Shown here piece after piece: positions 53,112 to 62,002 of a DNA stretch of 64,000 nt. The position numbers and the translations under genes are program-made. Every line of letters starts with the position of its first letter. The first letter of the stretch is position 1. The stretch spans positions 496,001-560,000 of the forward strand of contig CAVRCA010000001.1 of the NCBI GenBank assembly GCA_963719345.1, in the 5' to 3' direction. The notes beneath the pieces were generated by a model, which ran no database searches, was not told the origin of the DNA, and worked only from the letters and a program-made list of their open reading frames with translations. The stretch comes from CAVRCA01 sp963719345. Lineage in GTDB: Bacteria; Pseudomonadota; Alphaproteobacteria; Acetobacterales; Acetobacteraceae.

Positions 53112-53262
53112 GCGAGGATCACGTCAACAACCGACGGCAAAACAGAATGCTAAGTAGCACAATTGCAGCGATAGTTTCCATTGTTGATCATCCAACTCGC
53201 GGACTGCGGAACAGTGTGCCGTTCGCCCTCTCTGAAGATCGCAATTTTCCTTGAATACTATG

Positions 53263-53697
53263 TTACGAAAATGGGAGCCATTGGGTATTTGCGCCCAACC
53301 CTTGCGCTATGAATACCTCTGCTTCGTAGCTCGATCGAAGCGCCCGAGGCAGGCTGCCCGCAGGATCAGCCGCCCGAGCAATCAAGTGGCGGAAGTCACA
53401 TCTATCGGTACATTCCTGGGTGAATGTTATCCCATAGACAACGCATCCCGTGGGGACTGCGCATTGGATGTTCCTAGTAAGCACCCAGCGGCAGCTAGGC
53501 TTCAGCACTAATCCGTTACTCGCCATCAGCTTGCCGAATTCGGCGGTCAGTTTATCTTGCTGGCCTAAAAACTCTTGCTGATCCGTTAGTGTTGCAGGCC
53601 AGTGAGAGATAGCTTCCGGCTCTTCCTGTGCCAAAACAGGTTGCATCATCGCAAGAATGCAAGTTGCGATTAGAGGTATAAGCGGGTTGGCCCTCAT
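53263..53697 (-). CDS. Secreted hypothetical protein
   Basis: 144 residues beginning with a signal peptide (MRANPLIPLIATCILAMMQP, cut after VLA-QEEPEA). The mature part has several cysteines (PSCRWVLTRNIQCAVPTGC, FTQECTDRCDF), which suggests disulfides in the periplasm. ATG at 53697 has CGGGAG upstream. I do not recognise a family. Lower GC than the neighbours. It lies in a small islet with another orphan gene and recombinase debris. Confidence 0.55.
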   Translation of the reverse strand: MRANPLIPLIATCILAMMQPVLAQEEPEAISHWPATLTDQQEFLGQQDKLTAEFGKLMASNGLVLKPSCRWVLTRNIQCAVPTGCVVYGITFTQECTDRCDFRHLIARAADPAGSLPRALRSSYEAEVFIAQGLGANTQWLPFS

Positions 53698-53720
53698 TCG
53701 TGTTCTCCCGAGAACTTGGG

Positions 53721-54119
53721 TCAGTTTTTGTCTTGGAGAGACACGCAGTAGCATCTGCGATGGTTTGGCGGCCCAAAGCAAGGGCAGATGCGCCATGGAA
53801 GGCCACCACCAACGGATGCGGCGTTCATCTCCACGCGCTCTTGCCCCACATGCGCGTGGACCTCAATGCCTACAGCTTTCAAGTTGGCGACGGTCTCATC
53901 AAGACCCACAACCGGCAGCTTCATTGCTGCAGGAGCTGCTGTTGCGGACGCGCCCTCCACAAATGGCTTCAGGCTAGCTATAAGCTTGCTTGCCACTGCG
54001 GCGGCCTCTTCCTGAGAAACCGCCCGCTCCGATGGGCCCGGATCACCTCCATGAATGGAGAGCCATAATGCGATCAGGTAGCTGCCTTCGAGCGCGTCTT
54101 CCAGTTTGAATGTGACCAT
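53721..54119 (-). CDS. Hypothetical protein in islet
   Basis: 132 residues from MVTFKLEDALEGSYLIALWL. It contains an Ala-rich helical middle (SQEEAAAVASKLIASLKPFV) and a Cys/His-containing C-terminus (ICPCFGPPNHRRCYC). No family recognised. It lies 23 bases upstream of the secreted protein on the same strand, so the two may be co-transcribed. Composition differs from the GC-rich flanks. Confidence 0.45.
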   Translation of the reverse strand: MVTFKLEDALEGSYLIALWLSIHGGDPGPSERAVSQEEAAAVASKLIASLKPFVEGASATAAPAAMKLPVVGLDETVANLKAVGIEVHAHVGQERVEMNAASVGGGLPWRICPCFGPPNHRRCYCVSLQDKN

Positions 54120-54340
54120 TGTCTGTTTCCTGACATTCCTAGCGTCTTCGCAGAGGCGAAAGCTTCTGAAGCTTCCTAAGTGGCTGATCGAACCATAATG
54201 GTTACCCAACGATTGCGATGTGAGCTAAGTCACACTTCGAGCGCTACACGACAGCGCCTGCCCCGGTTCTCTCAGTTGTCCGAACAGGTGGGGGCGCGTC
54301 ATCGCTAACGCTGCTGGAAAGCTGCCCTGGACCGGCCAGG

Positions 54341-54480
54341 ATCTACCGCGAGAAGGCAAGCGGCGCAGCGGCTAGCCGGCGTGAGCTGCAGCGAATGCTG
54401 AAGATACTTGCCCCAGCGACGTGGTGGTGACGCGCATCGACCGTCTCGCCCGCTTGACCTCCGATCTCTTCGGTGTCGGC
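54341..54480 (+). pseudogene. Serine recombinase (resolvase/invertase) fragment
   Basis: Only the catalytic-domain middle survives: IYREKASGAAASRRELQRML, KILAP, then after a one-base break GDVVVVTRIDRLARLTSDLF. RELxRML...GDVVVVTRxDRLAR is the hallmark of resolvase N-terminal domains. The catalytic serine region and the DNA-binding part are missing. It is evidence of a past mobile element here. Confidence 0.7.
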
Positions 54481-54551
54481 CACCTCGGGCACGCTCACCA
54501 CCACAGTCCGGCCTGCGACCACGTTATCTCCCGCACGTCTGTGGGCAGCGA

Positions 54552-54665
54552 CTACCCAGCCCCGAGCGCGTCGAGGCGTTCGCGTCGTTCCGCCAACCCG
54601 ACCGGCCGCAGGCGCGAGCGCGAGCGCAGAAGCTGACGAATGGCGTCGATGTCGGCGTGGCCCAT
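54552..54665 (-). pseudogene. N-terminal stub of a probable alpha/beta hydrolase
   Basis: 37 codons, MGHADIDAIRQLLRSRSRLR then PVGLAERRERLDALGAG, and stop. A very good ribosome-binding site (GGGAGGT, six bases before ATG) shows a real start. The segment resembles the cap region at the start of fold-3 alpha/beta hydrolases, whose body should follow for about 270 residues but is absent. The stub ends about 70 bases from the recombinase fragment, so the gene was probably cut by the islet. Confidence 0.4.
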
Positions 54666-54772
54666 CAGGGTACCTCCCGCCGGGCAGGACGTAACGCCCG
54701 CCGGCCGCATCGCACCGTAGACGGGCTTCCGACATTGTGGCTTGGTCCGGCTCCACACAAGAGGAAACCCCA

Positions 54773-56060
54773 ATGGCCGAGGTGCAGCACCGGCAGTTGG
54801 CAGCCCTCCGCAGCCTCGCCCTGCATGCGGCGGACGCGGTGCAGGCCGGCTTTGCCGTGCGGCTCTGGAACGGCGAGATCGTGCCGCTCGGGCCGGATGC
54901 GCGCACCGACCTGGCAGTCGCCATCCGCTCGCCCGCCGCGATCACCCGGCTCTTGCGCCGACCCCGCCTGACCACCGTGATCGAGTTGGTCGCCGAGGGA
55001 CATCTCGACATCGAAGGCGGCACGCTGCTCGATCTTGCTGCGGCGCGGGGCGACGCGCGGCGCGGCATCGGCCGCCGGCTCGACAAGCGGCTGCTGGTCC
55101 GCACGCTGCTGCCTTTCCTGTTCGGCTCGATCGGACGGGGTTCTTCGACGGCGCACACTTTTCGCGGCGAAGGGCGAGCGCGACGACGCGGCGCTGGTGC
55201 AGTTCCACTACGATCTGTCGAACGCGTTCTACGCCCTGTTTCTCGATGCCGAGATGCAATACTCGTGCGCATATTTCGCCGAGCCGGATTTCGACCTCGA
55301 CGCGGCGCAGACCGCCAAGCTGGACATGATCTGCCGCAAGCTGCGGCTGGCGCCGGGCCAGCGTCTGCTCGACATCGGCTGCGGCTGGGGCGGCCTCGTG
55401 TGCTACGCCGCGCGCGAGTATGGCGTCGAGGCGCATGGCGTGACGCTGTCGGAGGCGCAGCATGCCTTTGCAATGCAAAAAATACGGCGGCTCGGATTGC
55501 AGGACCGCGTCAGGGTGGAACTCAAGCACTATCGCGATCTCAGCGGCCGGTACGACCGGATCGCGTCGGTCGGCATGTTCGAGCATGTCGGCGCCGCCAA
55601 CCACGCGGACTATTTCGCCAAGATGCGGGCGTTGCTGCGTCCGCGCGGCGTGATGCTGCACCATGCGATCACGCGGCCGGCCAAGCGCGACCAGCGGGCG
55701 TTCCGCCGCAAGCGCCCGGAATACGCGGCCGTGGTGAAGTACATTTTTCCTGGCAGCGAACTCGACCACATTGGCAACACTGTCGGCAATCTGGAACGTC
55801 ACGGCTTCGAGGTGCATGACGTGGAGGCTTGGCGCGAGCATTACGCCCGAACGACGCGTCTGTGGTGCGAGCGCCTGTACGCCAATCGCGTCCAAGCCGA
55901 ACGCGAGGTCGGGGCGGCCAAGACGCGGCTTTGGCTGCTCTATTTGGCCGGCGTCTCACTGGGGTTCGAGCGCGGCACGATCGGGATTTTCCAGACCGTC
56001 GCCACAAGGCGGGCAAAGGGCGCGAGCGGACTCCCGGCGACGCGGGCCGACCTCTATTAG
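54773..56060 (+). CDS. Cyclopropane-fatty-acyl-phospholipid synthase family, one frame break
   Basis: About 429-residue SAM-dependent enzyme that methylenates unsaturated acyl chains of membrane phospholipids, or a close relative. N-terminal lipid-binding part (GHLDIEGGTLLDLAAARGD), then FHYDLSNAFYALFLDAEMQY, SAM motif LLDIGCGWGGLVCYAAREYG, and FEHVGAANHADYFAKMRALL. The frame breaks near 55160; removing one T from TTTT joins AHTFAAKGERDDAALVQ. Read as one protein it is complete. Confidence 0.9.
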
Positions 56061-56156
56061 CCGGACCAGCCCGAACCTCGCTCATTCTTTATTCATCCGC
56101 TTTGGGCAACGTGTCCGCAATCGCCGCAGGGGCGATCCGTTGTGAGCGAGGGTTCC

Positions 56157-56480
56157 ATGTCGAGCATTGCCGTCTCTCCGACCAGCGTATCCCAGTCGCC
56201 CTCCAGCAGCAGCGCGCCGGCACCGTCGGGCCAGTCGTCCGCCACCAGCCGCAGCGAGCAGCAGGCCGCGTTGGCCCGGTTGCTGCGCACGTACCAGAAC
56301 GACCTCAAGCAGGGCCAGACCGCCGCAAACCTGAAGGGGCTCGCAAAGCAGATCACCGACGCGGGAAAGGCACTCGGGCAGAACGTGACCTTGCCGACCG
56401 CCCCGGCCACGTCGGGCGCAAGCTCAAGCGACGGCGCCGCCGCGAGCACGGCCACGAGCAAGCTCAGCGTGACCGCTTAG
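56157..56480 (+). CDS. Small Ser/Ala-rich hypothetical protein
   Basis: 107 residues from ATG 56157 (GAGGG upstream); GTG at 56142 is an alternative. The ends are low complexity (SVSQSPSSSSAPAPSGQSSA and ATSGASSSDGAAASTATSKL) and flank a helical core (QAALARLLRTYQNDLKQGQT, LKGLAKQITDAGKALGQNV). No signal or membrane segment. The core resembles small proteins of unknown function in related genomes; no role is assigned. Confidence 0.55.
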   Translation: MSSIAVSPTSVSQSPSSSSAPAPSGQSSATSRSEQQAALARLLRTYQNDLKQGQTAANLKGLAKQITDAGKALGQNVTLPTAPATSGASSSDGAAASTATSKLSVTA

Positions 56481-56552
56481 GCTCGCCGTCTTTCTCCCAG
56501 GGATCGGGCTCGGTTCGCAGCCCGTTCATCCCCGCGACAGGACGAGACTTCC

Positions 56553-56575
56553 GTCATTGCCGGGCTTGATCCCGC
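56553..56575 (+). repeat. Half copy of extragenic repeat
   Basis: GTCATTGCCGGGCTTGATCC matches one arm of the palindrome at 27118-27201. Only one arm is recognisable. It lies in the gap before the DUF2237 gene. Confidence 0.5.
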
Positions 56576-56625
56576 GCCCCATTCTGCAAATTCCGCGGGA
56601 CGGCTACGGCAAGGGAGCGAGCGAC

Positions 56626-57024
56626 ATGCCACTGGACAGCAGCGGAGGCGGACGGCGACGGTCCCTCAACGTGTTGGGCGGCGTCCTGGAGCCGTGCTCG
56701 ATCGACCCGATGACCGGGTTTTTTCGGGACGGCTGCTGCGCTACGAGCCCGGAAGACTTCGGCAGCCATACCGTCTGCGCGATCATGACGGCTGAGTTCC
56801 TGGCGTTCAGCCGCGCACGCGGCAACGATCTGAGCACGCCCCTGCCCGCTTTCGGCTTTCCCGGCCTGAAGCCTGGAGACCGCTGGTGCCTCTGCGCGCC
56901 ACGCTGGCGGGAGGCCCTGATGGCCGACGCTGCCCCGCGCGTCGTGCTGCGTGCGACCGAGGCGAGTGCGCTCGAGTACTGCACCCTCGACGACCTCAAG
57001 GACTACGCGATCGATCTCGCGTGA
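56626..57024 (+). CDS. DUF2237 family protein
   Basis: 132 residues with the family signatures SLNVLGGVLEPCSIDPMTGF, FRDGCC, HTVCAIMTAEFLAFSRARGN, LKPGDRWCLCAPRWREAL and the end ALEYCTLDDLKDYAIDL. Conserved cysteines suggest metal or redox chemistry; function is unknown. Its TGA overlaps the greB ATG as TGATG, so the two are translationally coupled. Confidence 0.88.
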   Translation: MPLDSSGGGRRRSLNVLGGVLEPCSIDPMTGFFRDGCCATSPEDFGSHTVCAIMTAEFLAFSRARGNDLSTPLPAFGFPGLKPGDRWCLCAPRWREALMADAAPRVVLRATEASALEYCTLDDLKDYAIDLA

Positions 57025-57548
57025 TGGACGAAGAGGCCGACGAGCCCGGCCCGCCGAGGCTGCCCGGCGGCAAGTTCTACATGACACCGGCGGGGCATGC
57101 GGCGCTCGAGGCCGAGTACGCCGCGCGGCGGACCGAGCGGCACCGCGTCGTCGAGATCGTCGCCTGGGCGGCGGGCAACGGCGACCGCAGCGAGAATGCC
57201 GATTACAAGGAGGGCAAGCGTCGCCTGCGCGAGATCGACCGGCGGCTGCGGTTCCTGGCAAACCGCCTGGCCCATGCCGAGGTGGTCGATCCCGCCGCGC
57301 AGCCGCAGCGGGACCGCGTCTTCTTCGGCGCCACCGTCACGTACTACGCCAGCGGCCCCGACGAGGAGGTCACGGTGACGATCGTCGGGGTGGATGAAGC
57401 GGATCTGAGCCAGGGCAAGATCAGCATCGGCTCCCCGGTGGCGCTCGCATTGCTGAAAGCCCGGCGCGGCGATGAGGTCGCGGTGCGCACGCCCCGCGGG
57501 CCGGACTCGCTTGAGGTGATCGATATAGCCTACCCGGACCCCGCCTGA
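57024..57548 (+). CDS. greB: Transcription elongation factor GreB
   Basis: 174 residues. It rescues backtracked RNA polymerase by stimulating transcript cleavage. The N-terminal coiled coil has the acidic tip GDRSENADYKEGKRRLREID and LRFLANRLAHAEVVDP; the C-terminal FKBP-like domain shows FGATVTYYASGPDEEVTVTI and GKISIGSPVALALLKARRGD. The coiled-coil sequence fits GreB better than GreA. It is coupled to DUF2237 and convergent with adhC. Confidence 0.92.
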   Translation: MDEEADEPGPPRLPGGKFYMTPAGHAALEAEYAARRTERHRVVEIVAWAAGNGDRSENADYKEGKRRLREIDRRLRFLANRLAHAEVVDPAAQPQRDRVFFGATVTYYASGPDEEVTVTIVGVDEADLSQGKISIGSPVALALLKARRGDEVAVRTPRGPDSLEVIDIAYPDPA

Positions 57549-57564
57549 GCCGCCGGGCAGCCGA

Positions 57565-58674
57565 TCAATAGGTGACGACGGTACGGATCGATTCGCCCCG
57601 GCGCAGCAGTTCAAAACCCTCGTTGATCTGCTCGAACGGCAGGACGTGGGTGATCAGGTCGTCGATGTTGATGCGTCGATCCATGTACCAGTCGACGATG
57701 CGCGGCACGTCGGTCCGGCCGCGCGCGCCGCCGAACGCGGTGCCCATCCAGATCCGCCCGGTGACCAACTGGAACGGCCGGGTGGCGATCTCCTGCCCGG
57801 CGCCGGCGACGCCGATGATCACCGACTTGCCCCAGCCGCGATGGGCGCACTCCAGCGCCTGGCGCATCACGTTGACGTTGCCGATGCACTCGAACGTGTA
57901 GTCGGCGCCGCCCTTGGTGAGATTGACGAGGTAGGGAACCAGGTCGCCCGCGACCTCGCGCGGGTTGACGAAATCGGTCATGCCGAATTGTTCCGCCGTC
58001 GCCCGCCGCGCCGGGTTGAGGTCGACGCCGACGATCTGCTCGGCCCCGACCAGCCGAAGCCCCTGGATCACGTTCAGCCCGATGCCGCCGAGCCCGAACA
58101 CCACGGCGCGCGCTCCCGCCTCGACCTTGGCGGTGTTGATCACGGCGCCGATGCCGGTCGTCACCCCGCAGCCGATGTAGCAGACCTTCTCGAACGGCGC
58201 GTCCTCGCGGATCTTCGCCAGCGCGATCTCCGGCAGCACGGTGAAGTTGCTGAACGTCGAGGTGCCCATGTAGTGGAACACCGGCTCGCCGCCGCTGGAA
58301 AAGCGGCTGGTGCCGTCGGGCATCACGCCGCGTCCCTGGGTGGCGCGGATCGCGACGCAGAGATTGGTCTTGCGCGAGAGACAGTACTCGCACTGCCGGC
58401 ACTCCGGCGTGTAGAGCGGGATGACGTGGTCGCCCTTGCGCAGGCTGCTCACGCCGCGGCCGACATCGACCACCACGCCGGCGCCCTCATGGCCGAGGAT
58501 GGCCGGAAAAATGCCCTCGGGGTCGGCGCCGGATAGCGTGTACTCGTCGGTGTGGCAGATGCCGGTGGCCTTGATTTCGACCAGCACCTCGCCCTCGCGC
58601 GGGCCGTCAAGCTCGACCGTCTCCAGGCTGAGCGCCTTGCCGGCCTCGCGGGCCACCGCTGCGCGCGTCTGCAT
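57565..58674 (-). CDS. adhC: S-(hydroxymethyl)glutathione dehydrogenase / class III alcohol dehydrogenase
   Basis: 369-residue zinc enzyme oxidising the glutathione adduct of formaldehyde to S-formylglutathione with NAD. Catalytic zinc ligands are in ATGICHTDEYTLSG and ILGHEGAGVV; structural zinc ligands in CRQCEYCLSRKTNLC; NAD fold in VFGLGGIGLNVIQGLRLVGA. DKFVNP-type segment is present as GMTDFVNPREV. Intact. It forms the first step of the formaldehyde-to-CO2 route completed by the formate dehydrogenase genes nearby. The next enzyme, S-formylglutathione hydrolase, is not in the window. Confidence 0.95.
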   Translation of the reverse strand: MQTRAAVAREAGKALSLETVELDGPREGEVLVEIKATGICHTDEYTLSGADPEGIFPAILGHEGAGVVVDVGRGVSSLRKGDHVIPLYTPECRQCEYCLSRKTNLCVAIRATQGRGVMPDGTSRFSSGGEPVFHYMGTSTFSNFTVLPEIALAKIREDAPFEKVCYIGCGVTTGIGAVINTAKVEAGARAVVFGLGGIGLNVIQGLRLVGAEQIVGVDLNPARRATAEQFGMTDFVNPREVAGDLVPYLVNLTKGGADYTFECIGNVNVMRQALECAHRGWGKSVIIGVAGAGQEIATRPFQLVTGRIWMGTAFGGARGRTDVPRIVDWYMDRRINIDDLITHVLPFEQINEGFELLRRGESIRTVVTY

Positions 58675-58806
58675 CGTGCGTACCTCAACGTGGTGGGTAC
58701 CGACCTGCGCTCGACATGTCGCGCGGGCGGTGCGGGGATTCCTGCTTCAAGCAAGGCGCCAAGTCCCGCCTCCGACGGTCACATCTATGTGAAGCGCACC
58801 TGCTCG

Positions 58807-59784
58807 TCAGGGGCCGACGGCGATCCCCCAAGGCAGCCGGCCCACCTGCACCGACTTGATCGGCTTGAGCGCCGGGACGTCGATCACCGTGATGTCGTTG
58901 CTGTTGCCGTTCGTGGTGTAGAGCCGCCGCCGGTCCGGGGAGAAGGCAAGGTTCCAGACGCGCTGCCCGACCAGCAGGTAGGTTTTTACCTGGAAGCTTT
59001 TGGCGTCAACCACGGCGACGCGGTTGGCTGGACCGAGTGCGATGAAGGCGAGCGTGCCGTCATCGGTCAGCGCAATGCCGACCGGCTGCACGGCGTCGGC
59101 GGCGAGCCCAGGGATATCGAACCGAAGCGTATGGATGACGGTGTGGTCGGCCGCATCGATGACGGACACGGTCCCGCCCACCTCGGCCGAGACCCACACC
59201 TGGCTGCCGTCGGGCGTCCAGCGCGCCACGCGCGGGCGGCTGCCCACCAGCACGTTGGCGATCACCTTCTGCGAAGCCGTATCGATGAAATGCGCCATGC
59301 TGGTGGTTTCGGACGTGTTGACGAGCGTCTTTCCGTCGGGACTTACGCCCATCCCCTCCGGCTCCACGCCGACGGGGATCTCGGTCACGATCTTGCCCCG
59401 GCCAGTATCCACAACCGAAACCATGTTGTCGTTTTCGTTGGAGATGTAGAGAAATTTGCCATCGGGACTGCGCGCCAGCGTTTCGGGGTCGGGTCCGCTC
59501 GGCAGGACGCGATTGACGGTCATTGTCGCCGTATCGAGCACGTCGATGTGGTCGGCATCCCCGGCACAGACGTAGAGGTCGTGTCCATCGGGACCGAGCA
59601 GGATGCCACGCGGCCGAGCGCCCACCGGGACGGTCTTGATGGGCGCAAGCGTCGCGCCGTCGATAACGGTGATCGTATTGTCCTTCTCGTTGGAGACAAA
59701 GATGCGCTCGGCCCGGGCGCTCGCGCCGACAAGCAGCAACGGAACCAGCGCTCCCATCAGCAAGTGTGTCTTCGTCTTCGTCAT
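58807..59784 (-). CDS. Secreted YVTN beta-propeller protein, PQQ-catabolism-associated type
   Basis: 325 residues with a signal peptide (THLLMGALVPLLLVGASARA) and about seven propeller blades with the repeat pattern VSNEKDNTITVIDG, SNENDNMVSVVDTGRGKIV, SPDGKFLYI and VWVSAEVGGTVSVIDA. The stretch VGVEPEGMGVSPDGKTLVNT with SETTSMAHFIDT is close to the family described as PQQ-dependent-catabolism-associated. Such proteins normally accompany periplasmic PQQ alcohol dehydrogenases; none is in view. ATG at 59784 is chosen. It is upstream of adhC and divergent from fdsG. Confidence 0.85.
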   Translation of the reverse strand: MTKTKTHLLMGALVPLLLVGASARAERIFVSNEKDNTITVIDGATLAPIKTVPVGARPRGILLGPDGHDLYVCAGDADHIDVLDTATMTVNRVLPSGPDPETLARSPDGKFLYISNENDNMVSVVDTGRGKIVTEIPVGVEPEGMGVSPDGKTLVNTSETTSMAHFIDTASQKVIANVLVGSRPRVARWTPDGSQVWVSAEVGGTVSVIDAADHTVIHTLRFDIPGLAADAVQPVGIALTDDGTLAFIALGPANRVAVVDAKSFQVKTYLLVGQRVWNLAFSPDRRRLYTTNGNSNDITVIDVPALKPIKSVQVGRLPWGIAVGP

Positions 59785-59931
59785 CTCCACTCCGGAAAAT
59801 CTGGGCCGATCTCGTCTGCCGATAGCACCAGGCAGATTGGATGAATCAGGCATTGTAACCAGCGGCTTGATCCACTCCAGCCCGCGGGTGCTTACTGTCA
59901 AAAGAGCCTGATCCAGCTCGGGGGGCGAGCC

Positions 59932-60441
59932 ATGGCAGCGGCAGCATCAATCGGCAACCCCGCGGCCGGCGCCACCCCGGGTTGGGATGCAGCGGCGGCT
60001 CGGGAGATCATCGCCGCCCAGGCGGGGCTGGAGGGCGCAGCCCTGCCGATCCTGCACGCGCTGCAACAGGGATTCGGCTGCGTGCCGAAAGAAAGCGTGC
60101 CGCTGATCGCCGACGCGTTGAACATCTCCCGTGCCGAGGTGCACGGGGTCATTTCCTTCTACCACGATTTTCGCAGCGCCCCGGCTGGACGTCAGGTTCT
60201 GAAACTCTGCCGGGCGGAGGCGTGCCAGTCGGTCGGCGGCGTCGCGCTGGCCGAACGGCTGCTTGACCGGCTCGGCATCGGCTGGGGAGGAACCAGCCCC
60301 GACGGCAGCCTGACCGTGGAGCCAGCCTACTGCCTCGGCCTTTGCGCCTGCGGCCCGGCGGCGCTGCTTGACGGCGAGCCGCTCGCCCGGCTCGACGATG
60401 ACGCCCTGGCCGAATTGGTCGAGCAGGTCCGGCGCCGATGA
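59932..60441 (+). CDS. fdsG: NAD-dependent formate dehydrogenase gamma subunit
   Basis: 169-residue NuoE-like thioredoxin-fold subunit with a 2Fe-2S cluster. Segments: ILHALQQGFGCVPKESVPLI, ISRAEVHGVISFYHDFRSAP, and cluster ligands LCRAEACQSVGG and CLGLCACGPA. Lysine-poor, 169 residues is normal. A G-run lies before the ATG. It overlaps fdsB by 4 bases and starts the fdsGBA operon. Confidence 0.93.
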   Translation: MAAAASIGNPAAGATPGWDAAAAREIIAAQAGLEGAALPILHALQQGFGCVPKESVPLIADALNISRAEVHGVISFYHDFRSAPAGRQVLKLCRAEACQSVGGVALAERLLDRLGIGWGGTSPDGSLTVEPAYCLGLCACGPAALLDGEPLARLDDDALAELVEQVRRR

Positions 60442-61993
60442 CCCGCCTCTACCTGCCGCAAGACGCGGCGGCGCTGGCGCTCGGCGCCGATCGCGTGCTC
60501 CGCGCCTTGCGGGCCGAGGCCGGCCGGCGCGGGATCGCGCTCGACGTGGTTCGCACCGGGACGCGCGGCGCGATCTGGCTGGAGCCGCTGGTGGAGGTCG
60601 AGACCCCGGAGGGCCGGATCGCCTACGGCCCGGTGCAGGTGGCCGACATCCCCGGCCTGCTCGACGCGGGGCTGCTGGCGGGCGGCGCCCACCCGCTGCG
60701 GATCGGCCGTCCCGAGGATCATCCGTGGTTCGCCGGCCAGACCCGGCTGACGTTCGCCCGCTGCGGCATCGTCGACCCCGTTTCGCTCGTGGACTACCGC
60801 GCCCATGGCGGCTATCGCGGCTTCGAGCGGGCGCTCGCAATGGGCGGCCAGGCGGTGATCGACGAGGTGAAGCGCTCTGGCCTGCGCGGGCGCGGCGGCG
60901 CCGGGTTCCCGACCGGGATCAAGTGGGACACCGTCCGCCTGGCCCGGTCCGACCGCAAATACGTCGTCTGCAACGCCGACGAGGGCGATAGCGGCACCTT
61001 TGCCGACCGCATGCTGATGGAGGGCGACCCGTTCGGCTTGATCGAGGGCATGACGATCGCCGGGTTCGCGGTCGGAGCCGACAGGGGCTACGTCTACACG
61101 CGGTCGGAATACCCGCACGCGGTGCGGACGATGCGGGCGGCCATCGTGGCGGCGCGCGACGCCGGGCTGCTGGGACCGGACGTAGCGGGCTCGGGCAGGC
61201 CTTCGACCTCGAGGTGCGGGTGGGCGCCGGCGCCTATATCTGCGGCGAGGAGACGTCGCTGCTGGACAGCCTGGAGGGCAAGCGCGGCATGGTACGCGCA
61301 AAGCCGCCGTTGCCGGCGATCCAGGGGCTGTTCGGGCGACCCACCGTCGTCAACAACGTGCTGTCGCTGGCCAGCGTGCCCTGGATCATGGCGCATGGCG
61401 CGGATGCCTATGCCGCGTTCGGCATCGGGCGGTCGCTGGGCACGCTCGCCGTCCAACTGGCCGGCAACGTCCGCCGCGGCGGGTTGATCGAGCTGCCGTT
61501 CGGCCCGACCTTGCGCAGCGTGGTCGAGGATTGGGGCCAGGGCACTGCCAGCGGCCGGCCGTTGCGCGCCGTCCAGGTCGGCGGACCGCTCGGCGCCTAT
61601 TTTCCCGAGGCGCTGCTGGACACGCCGCTGGACTACGAGGCGTTCGCCCGCGCCGGCGGCATGCTCGGCCACGGCGGCGTCGTGGTGTTCGACGACACCG
61701 TCGACCTGGCGGCGCAGGCGCGCTTCGCCTTCGAGTTCTGCGCCGCCGAAAGCTGCGGCAAGTGCACGCCGTGCCGGATCGGCGCGGTGCGCGGGATGGA
61801 AGTCCTGGACCGCATTCGCGCGGGCGTCGAGCCGGCCAAGAATTTTGCCGTGCTGGATGATCTGTGCGAGTTGATGACCGACGCCTCGCTCTGCGCCCTG
61901 GGCGGGCTCACGCCCATCCCGGTCACCAGCGCGCTCACCCACTTCCCCGAGGATTTCGACCGCACGGCCCGGACGCTCGCGGTGGCCGGATAG
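60438..61993 (+). CDS. fdsB: NAD-dependent formate dehydrogenase beta subunit, one frame break
   Basis: About 518 residues, NuoF-like with an extra N-terminal thioredoxin-like domain (RGAIWLEPLVEVETPEGRIA). FMN/NADH segments: LRGRGGAGFPTGIKWDTVRL and VGAGAYICGEETSLLDSLEG; 4Fe-4S ligands ESCGKCTPCRIG and SLCALGGLTP. The frame breaks near 61195, where adding one C gives SGQAFDLEVRVGAGAY. It passes electrons from the formate-oxidising subunit to NAD. Overlaps fdsG; fdsA starts 9 bases later. Confidence 0.93.
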
Positions 61994-62002
61994 GACGGCG
62001 AC

